A stretch of DNA of 64,000 bases from Thalassospira tepidiphila MCCC 1A03514 (GTDB taxonomy: Bacteria > Pseudomonadota > Alphaproteobacteria > Rhodospirillales > Thalassospiraceae). The notes under the pieces are model-generated. The model was given only the letters and a program-made list of their open reading frames with translations. It ran no database searches and had not been told where the DNA came from. This document shows positions 8,820 to 17,614 of the stretch, in pieces. The translations under genes were made by a program, and so were the position numbers. The stretch's first letter is position 1. Each line of letters begins with the position of its first letter. The stretch is from positions 62,001-126,000 of the forward strand of contig NZ_JPVZ01000002.1 in NCBI RefSeq assembly GCF_001662875.1, written 5' to 3'.

Positions 8820-9508
8820 GCATATGCGGCCCCTTTGATCCTGAACTTTCGGACCTTCCGGAAACCATGCCGGTGTTCCCGCTAAGCGGTGCACTTTTAC
8901 TGCCGCGCGGGCATTTGCCGCTCAATATCTTTGAGCCGCGCTACATGAATATGATCACGGATGCGCTTGGACAGGACCGGATGATCGGGATGATTCAACC
9001 CCGGCCGGATCAGCGTAACGCCTATTTCATGGACCCGGATCGCCCGGAGATCTTTTCGACAGGATGTGCGGGCCGCATTACCGCCTTTAGCGAAACCGAC
9101 GATGGACGTTTTCTGATCACGCTCACGGGTGTCTGCCGATTTACGGTGATCGAGGAATTGCCCGAAAATTCCGGCGGATATCGCCGGGTACGCGGCGATT
9201 TCGCGCCGTGGAAGAAGGATCTGACCACACCCAAGGATGACGATACGCCGATCAATCGTGATCGCCTGCGCATGGCGCTTGACGCCTATTTCGCGCAACA
9301 TTCGCTGCAATCATGCTGGGACACACTGGCAGATAGTGATGATGAAATGCTGATCACCACCATCTCCATGGGCTGTCGCCTCAGTCCGCTTGAAAAACAG
9401 GCTTTGCTCGAATGCACAACGCTGTATGATCGCGGTGATATGCTAACGTCGTTGCTTGAAATGGCGGTCCATGCCGATCCCAAGCACGCGCACAGTAATG
9501 CCAACTGA
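8816..9508 (+). CDS. LON substrate-binding-domain protein (no protease domain)
   Basis: 230 residues matching the N-terminal substrate-binding (PUA-like) domain of Lon: [26 protein letters not shown] at residues 19-44 and the YRRVRGDF strand later. It has neither the AAA+ ATPase nor the Ser-Lys protease part, so it cannot be a complete Lon. It is translationally coupled to cnoX by an ATGA overlap, which suggests a role in substrate recognition or proteostasis. This is inference from context; the biochemical function of stand-alone LON-domain proteins is poorly known. Confidence 0.88.
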   Translation: MSICGPFDPELSDLPETMPVFPLSGALLLPRGHLPLNIFEPRYMNMITDALGQDRMIGMIQPRPDQRNAYFMDPDRPEIFSTGCAGRITAFSETDDGRFLITLTGVCRFTVIEELPENSGGYRRVRGDFAPWKKDLTTPKDDDTPINRDRLRMALDAYFAQHSLQSCWDTLADSDDEMLITTISMGCRLSPLEKQALLECTTLYDRGDMLTSLLEMAVHADPKHAHSNAN

Positions 9509-9555
9509 ACATACTTGCCGCCGCACACGGCAAATCCAACCCGAAAGCTGAATTG

Positions 9556-9744
9556 ATGACCGCGACCCATAGCCCGGTAGACCCGAAACTTCTTGAAATC
9601 CTAGTCTGTCCGGTGACCAAACAGGCGTTGGAATATGATCGTGAAAATAACGAACTGATCAGCCCGAAGGCTGGTCTTGCCTATCCGATCCGCGACGGCA
9701 TTCCGATCATGCTGCCCGACGAAGCCCGTGCCATCGAAGACTAA
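9556..9744 (+). CDS. Trm112-like small protein (YcaR family)
   Basis: A 62-residue protein of the Trm112/UPF0434 family: [14 protein letters not shown] near the N-terminus and [18 protein letters not shown] at the C-terminus. Only one cysteine of the usual zinc ribbon pair remains (CPVTK), as in many bacterial members. ATG at 9556 was chosen over the adjacent TTG at 9553. In eukaryotes Trm112 activates methyltransferases; the bacterial role is unproven. It lies between the LON-domain and DUF971 genes and is probably co-transcribed. Confidence 0.85.
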   Translation: MTATHSPVDPKLLEILVCPVTKQALEYDRENNELISPKAGLAYPIRDGIPIMLPDEARAIED

Positions 9745-9764
9745 GGCAAAGGTTGCCTGCCACC

Positions 9765-10151
9765 ATGCCCAGCGACGGTTTTACGCCTGCTTTCACCCCG
9801 GTTGAAATCAACTATTTGCGTGATGACCGCATTCTGGAAATCATCTGGGATGACGGTGTTCAAACACGCGTTGGCGCCGAGCTGCTTCGGGTGGAAAGCC
9901 CGTCCGCCGAAGTTCAAGGCCATCATCCATCAGAAAAGAAGATCATCGCCGGCCGCCGGCATGTCGGCATCATCGATATTGTGCCGGTCGGGAACTATGC
10001 CGTGCGCATTACCTTCGACGATTTGCACGATAGCGGCCTGTTTAGCTGGCAATATCTGCGCGAACTGCACGACAATCAGGACAAGCTCTGGAACGACTAT
10101 CTCGCCGCACTCAAAGCACGCGGCCTGTCACGCGACCCCGCCAAGCGCTAA
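9765..10151 (+). CDS. DUF971 domain protein
   Basis: A 128-residue protein that is essentially one DUF971 domain, the fold found at the N-terminus of gamma-butyrobetaine hydroxylase and at the end of some Mrp/HCF101 Fe-S carriers. Visible marks are ILEIIWDDG, LLRVESPSAEVQGH, VGIIDIVPVGNYAVRITFDDLHDSGLFSWQYL. ATG at 9765 is preferred over an in-frame TTG at 9753, which would have no room for a ribosome site; an AAGGCAAAGG lies about 12 bases before the ATG. Last gene of the cnoX cluster, followed by a bidirectional terminator. A link to Fe-S metabolism is inference. Confidence 0.85.
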   Translation: MPSDGFTPAFTPVEINYLRDDRILEIIWDDGVQTRVGAELLRVESPSAEVQGHHPSEKKIIAGRRHVGIIDIVPVGNYAVRITFDDLHDSGLFSWQYLRELHDNQDKLWNDYLAALKARGLSRDPAKR

Positions 10152-10180
10152 TCCCCCTTCTTTCTAAAAGTCCCAAAACA

Positions 10181-10212
10181 AAAACGGCCCTGCCAAAGAC
10201 AGGACCGCTTTT
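10181..10212. terminator. Bidirectional terminator between DUF971 and ompW
   Basis: CGGCCCTG and CAGGACCG form an 8-base stem with one mismatch, flanked by A-runs and T-runs on both sides. It can serve the plus-strand DUF971 operon and the minus-strand ompW gene. Confidence 0.6.
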
Positions 10213-10256
10213 AGTGTCTTGCTGTCCGGGCAGGTTATCCTCGGACGCACGCTTTC

Positions 10257-10913
10257 TTAGAAGCGATAGCCAATACCGAGACCGAAGACCCACGGGTCAA
10301 GATGGGCTTTGGAGGTGTTCGCACCGTTATTGATGCTGACATCGGTATCAAGGAAAATCTTCTTGACGTCGAGGTTGACAGACCACGGACCAGAAATCGC
10401 ATAGTCAAAACCAGCTTGGAAAGCGTAGCCAAAGCCGTCGTCATATTTGACAGAATTGAACTGGCCCGGCTTGGAGTCATAGAAGAAGGTGTAGTTGATA
10501 CCTGCACCAACATACGGGCTCCAGCGGCTTTCCGGCATAAAGTGATACTGCAGGGTCAGTGTCGGCGGCAGAAGACGCACAGAACCAGCATCAAGGCTCG
10601 GGTTCGACCAATCCAGATCATGCTGCGTGGTTGCTGCGATCAGTTCGAGCGCGATGTTGTCAGTCAGGAAGTAGGAAAAATCGACTTCCGGAACAACGTC
10701 GTTGCTAAGTTGGCCTTCGCCAGAACCAATCGTGTCATCATAGGTATCTTCGTCCGGCACCATAGCAATGGCACGGGCACGAACAACGATGTCGCCAGCC
10801 TGTTTGGTTTTGAATTCGGCGGTCTGTGCGGAAGCCGGATTGGCAGCAACAAACGAAGCGGCCATCATGCCACCCAACAATGCGGCACCAAGGAGTTTGG
10901 ATTTGAATGACAT
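10257..10913 (-). CDS. ompW: OmpW-family outer-membrane protein
   Basis: A 218-residue outer-membrane beta-barrel of the OmpW family, an eight-stranded narrow channel for small hydrophobic compounds in known members. A classic signal peptide (KSKLLGAALLGGMMAASFVAANPASAQ) precedes the mature TAEFKTKQAGDIVVRARAIAMVPDE strand. Family marks include SYFLTDNIALELIAATTQHD, LPPTLTLQYHF, YVGAGINYTFFYD and the terminal GLGIGYRF with the C-terminal aromatic residue typical of barrels. ATG at 10913 follows an AGGGGAC ribosome site; the longer frame to 10994 has no support. An FNR-type box lies 65 bases upstream, fitting known oxygen control of ompW in other bacteria. Confidence 0.92.
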   Translation of the reverse strand: MSFKSKLLGAALLGGMMAASFVAANPASAQTAEFKTKQAGDIVVRARAIAMVPDEDTYDDTIGSGEGQLSNDVVPEVDFSYFLTDNIALELIAATTQHDLDWSNPSLDAGSVRLLPPTLTLQYHFMPESRWSPYVGAGINYTFFYDSKPGQFNSVKYDDGFGYAFQAGFDYAISGPWSVNLDVKKIFLDTDVSINNGANTSKAHLDPWVFGLGIGYRF

Positions 10914-10977
10914 TATCTGTCCCCTGTTAGTTTGATCAACTCGACGGGGACATTGCGCCTTTCTGTTTGCTGACTTG

Positions 10978-10991
10978 TTGACACAAATCAA
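10978..10991. promoter_or_regulatory. FNR/Anr-type binding site upstream of ompW
   Basis: TTGAC-ACAA-ATCAA on the plus strand matches the FNR-family consensus TTGAY-N4-RTCAA exactly. Its centre is about 71 bases before the ompW ATG. If it activates from the usual -41.5 position the transcript would start near 10943, with CAATGT at 10955-10950 as the -10 element. The next gene in the other direction is not divergent, so ompW is the natural target. Confidence 0.6.
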
Positions 10992-11111
10992 CACTCACCC
11001 ACAAAAAACGACATGTTTTTGAATGGTTTTAAATGACCTTTGATCATCTATCGTGATTTTTCGACCGGAAGATCTGGCTACAGTTCCCGGTTGCAGCAAA
11101 AGGCGATCCGG

Positions 11112-12335
11112 TTACAGCGGCTTGCCCTGCATCAGTTTTGGCAAGGTACCGGCATAGCCCATCGCATGCGACATGAAGGTCTTTTTTAGGGGCGGGATTT
11201 TCTCGACAATCGCCAGTCCGATATCACGCGCCCAACGGATGGGCGCGATGTCATTGGAGAACAGGCGCGTGGTGATATCGGTTACCGCCAGCATCACCGT
11301 GTTGTCGAAACGGCGCCATTGTTCATATTCTGCCAGCACATCGGCACTGCCGATATCACGACCAAGACGACGGGCATTGACCAGAATTTCTGCCAGAACC
11401 GCAACATCGCGGATCCCCATATTCAGCCCCTGACCGGCAATCGGATGCATGCCGTGCGCCGCATCACCAATCAACGCCAAGCGATCCTGGGTGTAGTGAT
11501 AGGCGTGCTGCAGCCCAAGCGGATAGCAGAAGCGTGGCCCGATAACTTCAAGATCACCGAGGTAGCCGTCAAACCTGCGATGCAATTCATCGAGGAAGGT
11601 CTGATCATCAAGATTGACCAGATAATTGGCCTGATCCGTGGCCTCGGTCCAGACAATCGAGCAACGGTTATCGGTCATCGGCAGGATTGCAAACGGGCCT
11701 GCCGGCAGGAAATGCTCGACCGCCAGCCCTTTGTGGGGCTGCTGGTGCTTGACAGTGCAAACCACCGCGCTTTGCTTATAGCTCCAGTTATAGGTCTTGA
11801 TGCCCGCCCATTCGCGCAACATGGATTTGCGCCCTTCTGCCCCGATGGCAAGTGGTGCGCGCACGACTTGCCCACCGGCCAGCGTAATGGTCATAGCACC
11901 CTGATCACGTGCAATTGTTTCGACCTTGGCCGGTGCAATCATTTTGACCAGATCGTTTTTTTCAATCGCACGATAAAGCGCACTGCGCGTGACAAGGTTT
12001 TCGACGATATAACCAAGCGGTTCGTCACCGACATCATGATGGTCGTAATGGAGGAAAAGCGGGCTTTGACCATCGGCAATGCGGATATCAAGGATCGGCT
12101 CCGCGCCATCGGCCATGTTTTCCCAGGCACCGATCACTTCCAAAACCGATTTGGAGGCAGCGGCAATCGCGCAGGTACGTCCATCGTAATTGGCCGTCAG
12201 GATGGTTTTGGGGTCTGCATAATCAATCACCACCGACTTGATGCCGCCATGGGCCAGCGCCAAGGCCATAGAGGCACCGTTCAAGCCGCCCCCAAGAATA
12301 ATGACATCGGTTTGAAGTGGCTGCTGATCATGCAT
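11112..12335 (-). CDS. UbiH/UbiF/COQ6-family FAD monooxygenase
   Basis: A 407-residue flavin hydroxylase of the ubiquinone biosynthesis family, which adds hydroxyl groups to the quinone ring at the inner-membrane surface using FAD, NAD(P)H and O2. The N-terminal dinucleotide motif reads GGGLNGASMALALAHGG, and the second FAD motif GDAAHGMHPIAGQGLNMGIRDV near residue 290 is nearly textbook. ATG at 12335 with an AGGAAA ribosome site was chosen; upstream in-frame residues are not family-like. Which ring position it hydroxylates cannot be decided: alphaproteobacterial enzymes often have broad regioselectivity (UbiL/UbiM variants). Single gene on the minus strand. Confidence 0.88.
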   Translation of the reverse strand: MHDQQPLQTDVIILGGGLNGASMALALAHGGIKSVVIDYADPKTILTANYDGRTCAIAAASKSVLEVIGAWENMADGAEPILDIRIADGQSPLFLHYDHHDVGDEPLGYIVENLVTRSALYRAIEKNDLVKMIAPAKVETIARDQGAMTITLAGGQVVRAPLAIGAEGRKSMLREWAGIKTYNWSYKQSAVVCTVKHQQPHKGLAVEHFLPAGPFAILPMTDNRCSIVWTEATDQANYLVNLDDQTFLDELHRRFDGYLGDLEVIGPRFCYPLGLQHAYHYTQDRLALIGDAAHGMHPIAGQGLNMGIRDVAVLAEILVNARRLGRDIGSADVLAEYEQWRRFDNTVMLAVTDITTRLFSNDIAPIRWARDIGLAIVEKIPPLKKTFMSHAMGYAGTLPKLMQGKPL

Positions 12336-12679
12336 ATCGCAATTTCCTGTGTCGTTTGGCCTTTGCCAGTGATGCCGGTTTACAGTGCAGCTCGGCATCC
12401 TGCGTTGACCTGACGCAATAGGGCGTCGTGAAAGCGTTGTTTGCACATCTTTACCCTGCCAGATACGCAGCCACAACCCGCACCGATCATCGACGCGCAG
12501 TTATCACACCTTTGCCAGCGCAACATCGGGGCAAAACCATCTTTGACAGCCGTGAATGCGCCATCGCCACCCGCCAAGACATATCACCCCTTGGTTGCGA
12601 CAAGTCCCGCGGAACAAGAATGCGATTTGCCACAGAGCCTTGAGCTGTAAGCGCTTTTCAATTACGCGACAGGTTGATT

Positions 12680-12699
12680 AAAAAATATGCATATTTTTT
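12680..12699. promoter_or_regulatory. 20-base AT-rich perfect palindrome, candidate enhancer site
   Basis: Six A, then TATGCATA, then six T: a perfect 20-base palindrome centred about 158 bases before the predicted glnK transcript start. The distance suits an upstream activator site for a sigma-54 promoter. The sequence does not match the usual NtrC consensus well, so the binding protein is uncertain. Confidence 0.35.
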
Positions 12700-12821
12700 G
12701 AACAGCCACAGATTTTGTGCAGATTTTAATCCGGTCATGACAGAACGAAGTCATAATTTCGTCGGATCGATTCATCATTTTTTTCAACAAAAACAGTAAT
12801 TTACGATTTTTATTCTGAGTC

Positions 12822-12837
12822 TGGCACGATTCTTGGT
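12822..12837 (+). promoter_or_regulatory. Sigma-54 (RpoN) promoter of glnK-amtB
   Basis: TGGCAC-N5-TTGGT matches the sigma-54 consensus TGGCAC-N5-TTGCW apart from one base, with the GG and GG/GC elements correctly 12 bases apart. The predicted transcript start is near 12848, 62 bases before glnK. RpoN/NtrC control of glnK-amtB is well established in proteobacteria. Confidence 0.8.
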
Positions 12838-12864
12838 TTGGAGACTGCGACTGCGAAATCGTGA

Positions 12865-13248
<384 letters not shown>

Positions 13249-13271
13249 GTCCAGAGACAAGGGGAGACATT

Positions 13272-14600
13272 ATGACTATTTCCATGAAGAAAACCGGCCT
13301 TGCTGCGGCTGCAGCTACCGCCCTTCTGGCAATCGCTTCTCCGGCTTTTGCTCAGGACGCAGGCGTTCCGGCTGAAACCCAGTTCATTCTCAACAGCTTT
13401 AGCTTCCTGTTCAGTGGCGCAATCGTCATGTTCATGGCGGCCGGCTTTGCTATGCTTGAGAGCGGCCTGGTTCGTACCAAAAACGTTACCACCATCCTGC
13501 TGAAGAACATTTCGCTCTTCGCAATCGCAGGCATCATGTACTACCTCATCGGTTACAACCTGATGTACATGGATGTATCTGGCTGGATCGGCTCGCTGAG
13601 CCTGTGGAGCGCAGATGACTCCGCTGCCCTTGGTGGCGACTTCTCTGGCGGTTATTCCGCAACGTCCGACTGGTTCTTCCAGATGGTCTTCGTTGCCACC
13701 GCAGCTTCGATCGTATCGGGTACTGTTGCCGAGCGTATCAAACTGTGGCCGTTCCTGATCTTCGTCGTTGTTCTGACTGGCGTTCTGTATCCGATCACCG
13801 GTGCATGGACCTGGGGCGGCGGCTGGCTGTCGGAAATGGGCTTCTCTGACTTTGCCGGCTCCACCATTGTTCACTCGGTCGGCGGCTGGGCTGCTCTGAC
13901 CGGTGCTATCATCCTTGGTGCACGTAAAGGCAAATACGGCGAAGACGGTTCGGTTCACCCGATGCCGGGTTCGAACCTTCCGCTTGCAACGCTTGGTACC
14001 TTCGTCCTGTGGCTCGGCTGGTTCGGCTTCAACGGTGGTTCCCAGCTTGCTATGGGTACCGGTGCTGACGTCATCGCCATTGCCAACATCTATGGCAACA
14101 CCACCATGGCAGCTGCCGGCGGTGTGGTTGCAGCAATGATCCTGACCCAGATCCTTTACAAAAAGGTCGACCTTACCATGGCACTTAACGGTGCACTGGC
14201 TGGTCTGGTTTCGATCACGGCTGCTCCGGACACCCCGACCATTGGCTCGGCGATCATCATCGGTGCAATCGGTGGTATCCTGGTTGTTGTTGCAGTTCCG
14301 CTGCTCGACAAACTGAAAATCGACGACGTTGTCGGTGCTGTTTCGGTTCACCTTGTTTGCGGTATCTGGGGCACGCTTGCTGTTCCGTTCACCAATGACG
14401 GTGCTTCCTTCGGCACGCAGATCACCGGTATCGTTGCAATGGGTGCCTTCACCATCGTTGCTTCGTCAATCGTATGGCTGGCTCTGAAGTTCACTGTTGG
14501 TATTCGCCTCTCCGAGGAAGAAGAAGCCAACGGTTCGGACGCGACCGAGCTTGGTCTGGAAGCCTATCCGGAATTCGGTAAGGGTTCCCAGCGCTTCTAA
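13272..14600 (+). CDS. amtB: Ammonium transporter AmtB
   Basis: A 442-residue ammonium channel of the inner membrane, about 11 transmembrane helices after a cleavable signal peptide (residues 1-27, ending SPAFAQ). DFAGSTIVHSVGGWAALTG carries the conserved Asp and first pore histidine, and VSVHLVCGIWGTL the second pore histidine. The C-terminal RLSEEEEANGSDATELGLEAYPEF tail is the segment that in other Amt proteins contacts GlnK. An AGGGGAG ribosome site precedes the ATG. Co-transcribed with glnK; two hairpins follow the stop. Confidence 0.96.
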   Translation: MTISMKKTGLAAAAATALLAIASPAFAQDAGVPAETQFILNSFSFLFSGAIVMFMAAGFAMLESGLVRTKNVTTILLKNISLFAIAGIMYYLIGYNLMYMDVSGWIGSLSLWSADDSAALGGDFSGGYSATSDWFFQMVFVATAASIVSGTVAERIKLWPFLIFVVVLTGVLYPITGAWTWGGGWLSEMGFSDFAGSTIVHSVGGWAALTGAIILGARKGKYGEDGSVHPMPGSNLPLATLGTFVLWLGWFGFNGGSQLAMGTGADVIAIANIYGNTTMAAAGGVVAAMILTQILYKKVDLTMALNGALAGLVSITAAPDTPTIGSAIIIGAIGGILVVVAVPLLDKLKIDDVVGAVSVHLVCGIWGTLAVPFTNDGASFGTQITGIVAMGAFTIVASSIVWLALKFTVGIRLSEEEEANGSDATELGLEAYPEFGKGSQRF

Positions 14601-14653
14601 GCAAGACTTTCTGACAGGTGCCGTGTTCGCACGGCACTTGATCGATCAGATCA

Positions 14654-14689
14654 AAAGCCCGTCCGGGGAAACCCGGGCGGGCTTTTTTT
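14654..14689 (+). terminator. Rho-independent terminator of glnK-amtB
   Basis: AGCCCGTCCGGG and CCCGGGCGGGCT pair around GAAA, followed by seven T. A second perfect hairpin (GTGCCGTG-TTCG-CACGGCAC, 14618-14637) without a T-run lies just upstream and may protect the transcript end. Confidence 0.9.
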
Positions 14690-14835
14690 GTTCCATGCTG
14701 CCTTTTTGGGCAGCGTTTTGATCACTTGGAAGGCAAAGGCGTTTTTTGCTCCTAAAACCGAATGCCTCACCCCGACAGTCAAATACCGAGCAACAGCCTT
14801 GGCATTTTACGCTTTGCTGCCCGGTTTTGTGGCAT

Positions 14836-14851
14836 TGGCACGAAAATTGAT
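14836..14851 (+). promoter_or_regulatory. Candidate sigma-54 promoter of the second amt gene
   Basis: TGGCAC-N5-TTGAT has a perfect -24 element and one mismatch in the -12 element, with correct spacing, 80 bases before the amt ATG. It lies after the strong glnK-amtB terminator, so the second transporter seems to have its own nitrogen-controlled promoter. Confidence 0.55.
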
Positions 14852-14931
14852 CTTGGCTGCCCCGAACCAGAGTCCGGCTGCCCCGACAAGACCGGACCGA
14901 GAGGAAACGCTATTTGAAAAGGGGACGCCTT

Positions 14932-16170
14932 ATGGGGGCCTTCCAGACTGCCTCGGACGTATTTTTCGTCCTGATGGGCGCTATTATGGTGCTCGCAATG
15001 CATGCCGGTTTTGCCTTTCTTGAAGTCGGCACGGTTCGCAAAAAGAACCAGGTTAACGCACTGGTTAAGATCATTGTTGATTTCGCTGTTTCGACCATTG
15101 CCTATTTCTTTGTCGGCTACAGCATCGCATATGGCGTTGATTTCTTTGCCAATGCTGGTGTTCTGAGCGGTCAGATCAGCCCCGAAAACAGCCCGTCCTT
15201 TGCTGATAGCGGTTATGATCTGGTCAAATTCTTCTTCCTTTTGACGTTTGCAGCAGCGATCCCGGCCATTATTTCTGGCGGTATTGCAGAACGCGCGCGT
15301 TTCTATCCGCAGTTATTCGCCACCGCCATTCTGGTGGGGGTTTGCTATCCCCTGTTTGAAGGCATGGCCTGGAACAACAACTTTGGTTTCCAGGACATGA
15401 TCGAAGCCACTTTTGGCGCACCGTTCCATGATTTTGCCGGTTCCATCGTCGTTCATGCCGTTGGCGGATGGATCGCCCTTGGCGCTGTGATCAATCTCGG
15501 CGTTCGTCGCGGGCGATACACCAAAACCGGCGGCCTCGTCGGTATTCCGCCGTCAAACATTCCCTTCCTGGCTTTGGGGTCCTGGGTTCTTTGTGTTGGC
15601 TGGTTTGGCTTTAACGTCATGTCCGCACAATCAATAAGCGGCATCACCGGACTGGTTGCGGTTAACTCGCTGATGGCGATGGTCGGCGGCATTCTGACGG
15701 CATTGATTGCCGGTCGAAATGATCCCGGGTTTGTCCATAACGGCGCACTTGCCGGACTTGTTGCCGTTTGCGCCGGGTCAGATGTCATGCATCCGTTGGG
15801 TGCACTTGTGACCGGCGGTCTTGCCGGTGCGCTGTTTGTCTGGGGCTTCAATCAGTGTCAGGCAAAATGGAAAATTGACGATGTTCTCGGCGTTTGGCCG
15901 CTGCACGGCATGTGCGGCCTTCTGGGCGGAATTGCCTGTGGCATCTTTGGCCTTGAGGCCCTTGGCGGCATGGGCGGTGTTTCGTTCAGCGCACAGCTGG
16001 CAGGATCGCTGATTGGTGTCGTTTTTGCGACCGTGGTCGGCTTTGTTGTCTATGGCGCCCTAAAAGCCACCATTGGCATCCGTCTGTCCGAAGAAGCCGA
16101 GTTTGATGGTGCGGATATCTCGATCCACAACATCGGCGCATATCCCGAGGATGATCTCCGCGCGAGCTAG
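14932..16170 (+). CDS. Ammonium transporter, second Amt paralogue
   Basis: A 412-residue Amt-family channel without the cleavable signal peptide of its neighbour. DFAGSIVVHAVGGWIALG and WPLHGMCGLLGGIACG carry the two pore histidines, and AHAGFAFLE is replaced by MHAGFAFLEVGTVRKKNQVN, the usual first-helix region. The C-terminal tail RLSEEAEFDGADISIHNIGAYPED again resembles the GlnK-binding segment. ATG at 14932 with GGGG close upstream was chosen over an in-frame TTG at 14914. It differs clearly from amtB and is not a recent duplicate. A different affinity or a sensing role is possible but not shown by the sequence. Confidence 0.94.
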   Translation: MGAFQTASDVFFVLMGAIMVLAMHAGFAFLEVGTVRKKNQVNALVKIIVDFAVSTIAYFFVGYSIAYGVDFFANAGVLSGQISPENSPSFADSGYDLVKFFFLLTFAAAIPAIISGGIAERARFYPQLFATAILVGVCYPLFEGMAWNNNFGFQDMIEATFGAPFHDFAGSIVVHAVGGWIALGAVINLGVRRGRYTKTGGLVGIPPSNIPFLALGSWVLCVGWFGFNVMSAQSISGITGLVAVNSLMAMVGGILTALIAGRNDPGFVHNGALAGLVAVCAGSDVMHPLGALVTGGLAGALFVWGFNQCQAKWKIDDVLGVWPLHGMCGLLGGIACGIFGLEALGGMGGVSFSAQLAGSLIGVVFATVVGFVVYGALKATIGIRLSEEAEFDGADISIHNIGAYPEDDLRAS

Positions 16171-16203
16171 GCTGCGCGACCCGCCACAGAGTTAATACTC
16201 TTT

Positions 16204-16236
16204 AAAGCCCGGAAAGCGCGTCTTTCCGGGCTTTTT
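16204..16236 (+). terminator. Rho-independent terminator of the second amt gene
   Basis: Perfect 11-base-pair stem AGCCCGGAAAG / CTTTCCGGGCT with a 5-base loop and a T-run. Confidence 0.92.
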
Positions 16237-16285
16237 GCGTTGGCTTACCCGTGCTCTTAAATGTTTCTTTGCACTTTTGGCATAG

Positions 16286-16309
16286 GGGTAAAGTCAGGGG
16301 ATTTTACCC
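16286..16309. promoter_or_regulatory. Inverted repeat upstream of dapC
   Basis: GGGTAAA and TTTACCC flank a 10-base centre, 62 bases before the dapC ATG and with no T-run. It could be an operator; nothing identifies a regulator. Confidence 0.3.
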
Positions 16310-16370
16310 ATCTTCCGAATAACGGGACCGCGAACGGCGGACCACAGATCATGCTGGATTGACGACGACC

Positions 16371-17561
16371 ATGTTTAACGCGCGCCTGGATCAATTGCCT
16401 GCCTATCCGTTTCCGCGATTGGCAACCCTGCTTGACGGGATCGAACCCGGTCAGCCGCCGCTTGTAATGTCGATCGGCGAGCCACAGCATGAACCGCCCG
16501 CCATGATCACCGAGGCAATGGTCAAACATGCCAGCCTTTGGCACAAATACCCGCCAGGTGCCGGCACGCCGGAGCTGCGCGACGCCATCAAAAACTGGCT
16601 TGATCGCCGCTATAACCTGCCCAAAGGCATGATCGACCGTGATGATCACGTCCTGCCGGTCGCAGGCACGCGCGAGGCACTTTATCTGATTGCCACCACC
16701 GTCATTCCACAGGATCAACCGGGTCCCAAACCAAAGGTCTTGCTGCCCAACCCGTTCTATCAGGTCTATTGCGGGGCGGCGGTGCTGAATGATGCCGAAA
16801 TGGTGCCGCTGGCGGCGGGGCCGGAAAACGGGTTCCTGCCCGACCTTGATCAGATTGATGCCAAGGATCTTGATGCCTGCGCGCTGTTCTTCCTTTGCTC
16901 GCCGGCCAATCCGCAAGGGGCGATTGCATCGCGTGCGTACCTCGAACAGATCATTTCACTGGCGCGCAAGCATGACTTCGTGCTGGCGATGGATGAATGC
17001 TATGCCGATATCTATGACAGCACCGCACCGACCGGCGCGCTTGAAATCTGTGCGGCACAGGGTGGAAACATGGACAACATCCTTGTCTTCCACAGTCTTT
17101 CGAAACGGTCCAGCGCGCCGGGCCTGCGTTCAGGCTTCGTTGCCGGTGATGCAAAGATCGTCAAACGCTTTACCGCACTGCGCAGCTATTGCTCGGCCAC
17201 CATTCCGATGCCAGTCATGGCCGCATCCACCGCTCTTTGGAACGATGATGCCCATGCGGAGGCCAACCGGGATATCTATCGCGCCAAAATCGACATCGCC
17301 GAGGAAGTCTTTGGCAACCGGTTTGGATTTTATCGCCCGCCCGGCGGATTTTTCCTGTGGCTTGATGTCGGCGATGATGAAGCCGCCACCCGGAAAATCT
17401 GGAAAGAATCCGGGGTCAAGGTCATTCCAGGCAGTTACCTGTCATTGACCGATGCAAATGGCAACAATCCGGGCAAACGGTTCATCCGCATTGCCCTTGT
17501 GCATGATCTTGAAACCACGCGGGAAGGACTGACCCGCATCGCGAAGGCATTGGAAAGCTAA
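16371..17561 (+). CDS. dapC: Class I/II PLP aminotransferase, probable succinyldiaminopimelate transaminase DapC
   Basis: A 396-residue PLP aminotransferase. DapC converts N-succinyl-2-amino-6-ketopimelate to N-succinyl-LL-diaminopimelate for lysine and peptidoglycan. The opening [22 protein letters not shown] is typical of alphaproteobacterial DapC, the PLP lysine sits in [16 protein letters not shown], and [11 protein letters not shown] and [10 protein letters not shown] are the cofactor-contact segments. ATG at 16371 is preferred to a TTG at 16359; the ribosome site is weak. It is followed 53 bases later by ftsK on the same strand. Specificity is assigned from sequence style, so another keto-acid substrate remains possible. 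Confidence 0.82.
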   Translation: MFNARLDQLPAYPFPRLATLLDGIEPGQPPLVMSIGEPQHEPPAMITEAMVKHASLWHKYPPGAGTPELRDAIKNWLDRRYNLPKGMIDRDDHVLPVAGTREALYLIATTVIPQDQPGPKPKVLLPNPFYQVYCGAAVLNDAEMVPLAAGPENGFLPDLDQIDAKDLDACALFFLCSPANPQGAIASRAYLEQIISLARKHDFVLAMDECYADIYDSTAPTGALEICAAQGGNMDNILVFHSLSKRSSAPGLRSGFVAGDAKIVKRFTALRSYCSATIPMPVMAASTALWNDDAHAEANRDIYRAKIDIAEEVFGNRFGFYRPPGGFFLWLDVGDDEAATRKIWKESGVKVIPGSYLSLTDANGNNPGKRFIRIALVHDLETTREGLTRIAKALES

Positions 17562-17614
17562 ACCGATACTTCGCCCGACCAGAACAGCAGGACTTAACCA
17601 GAACGGATACCCAG

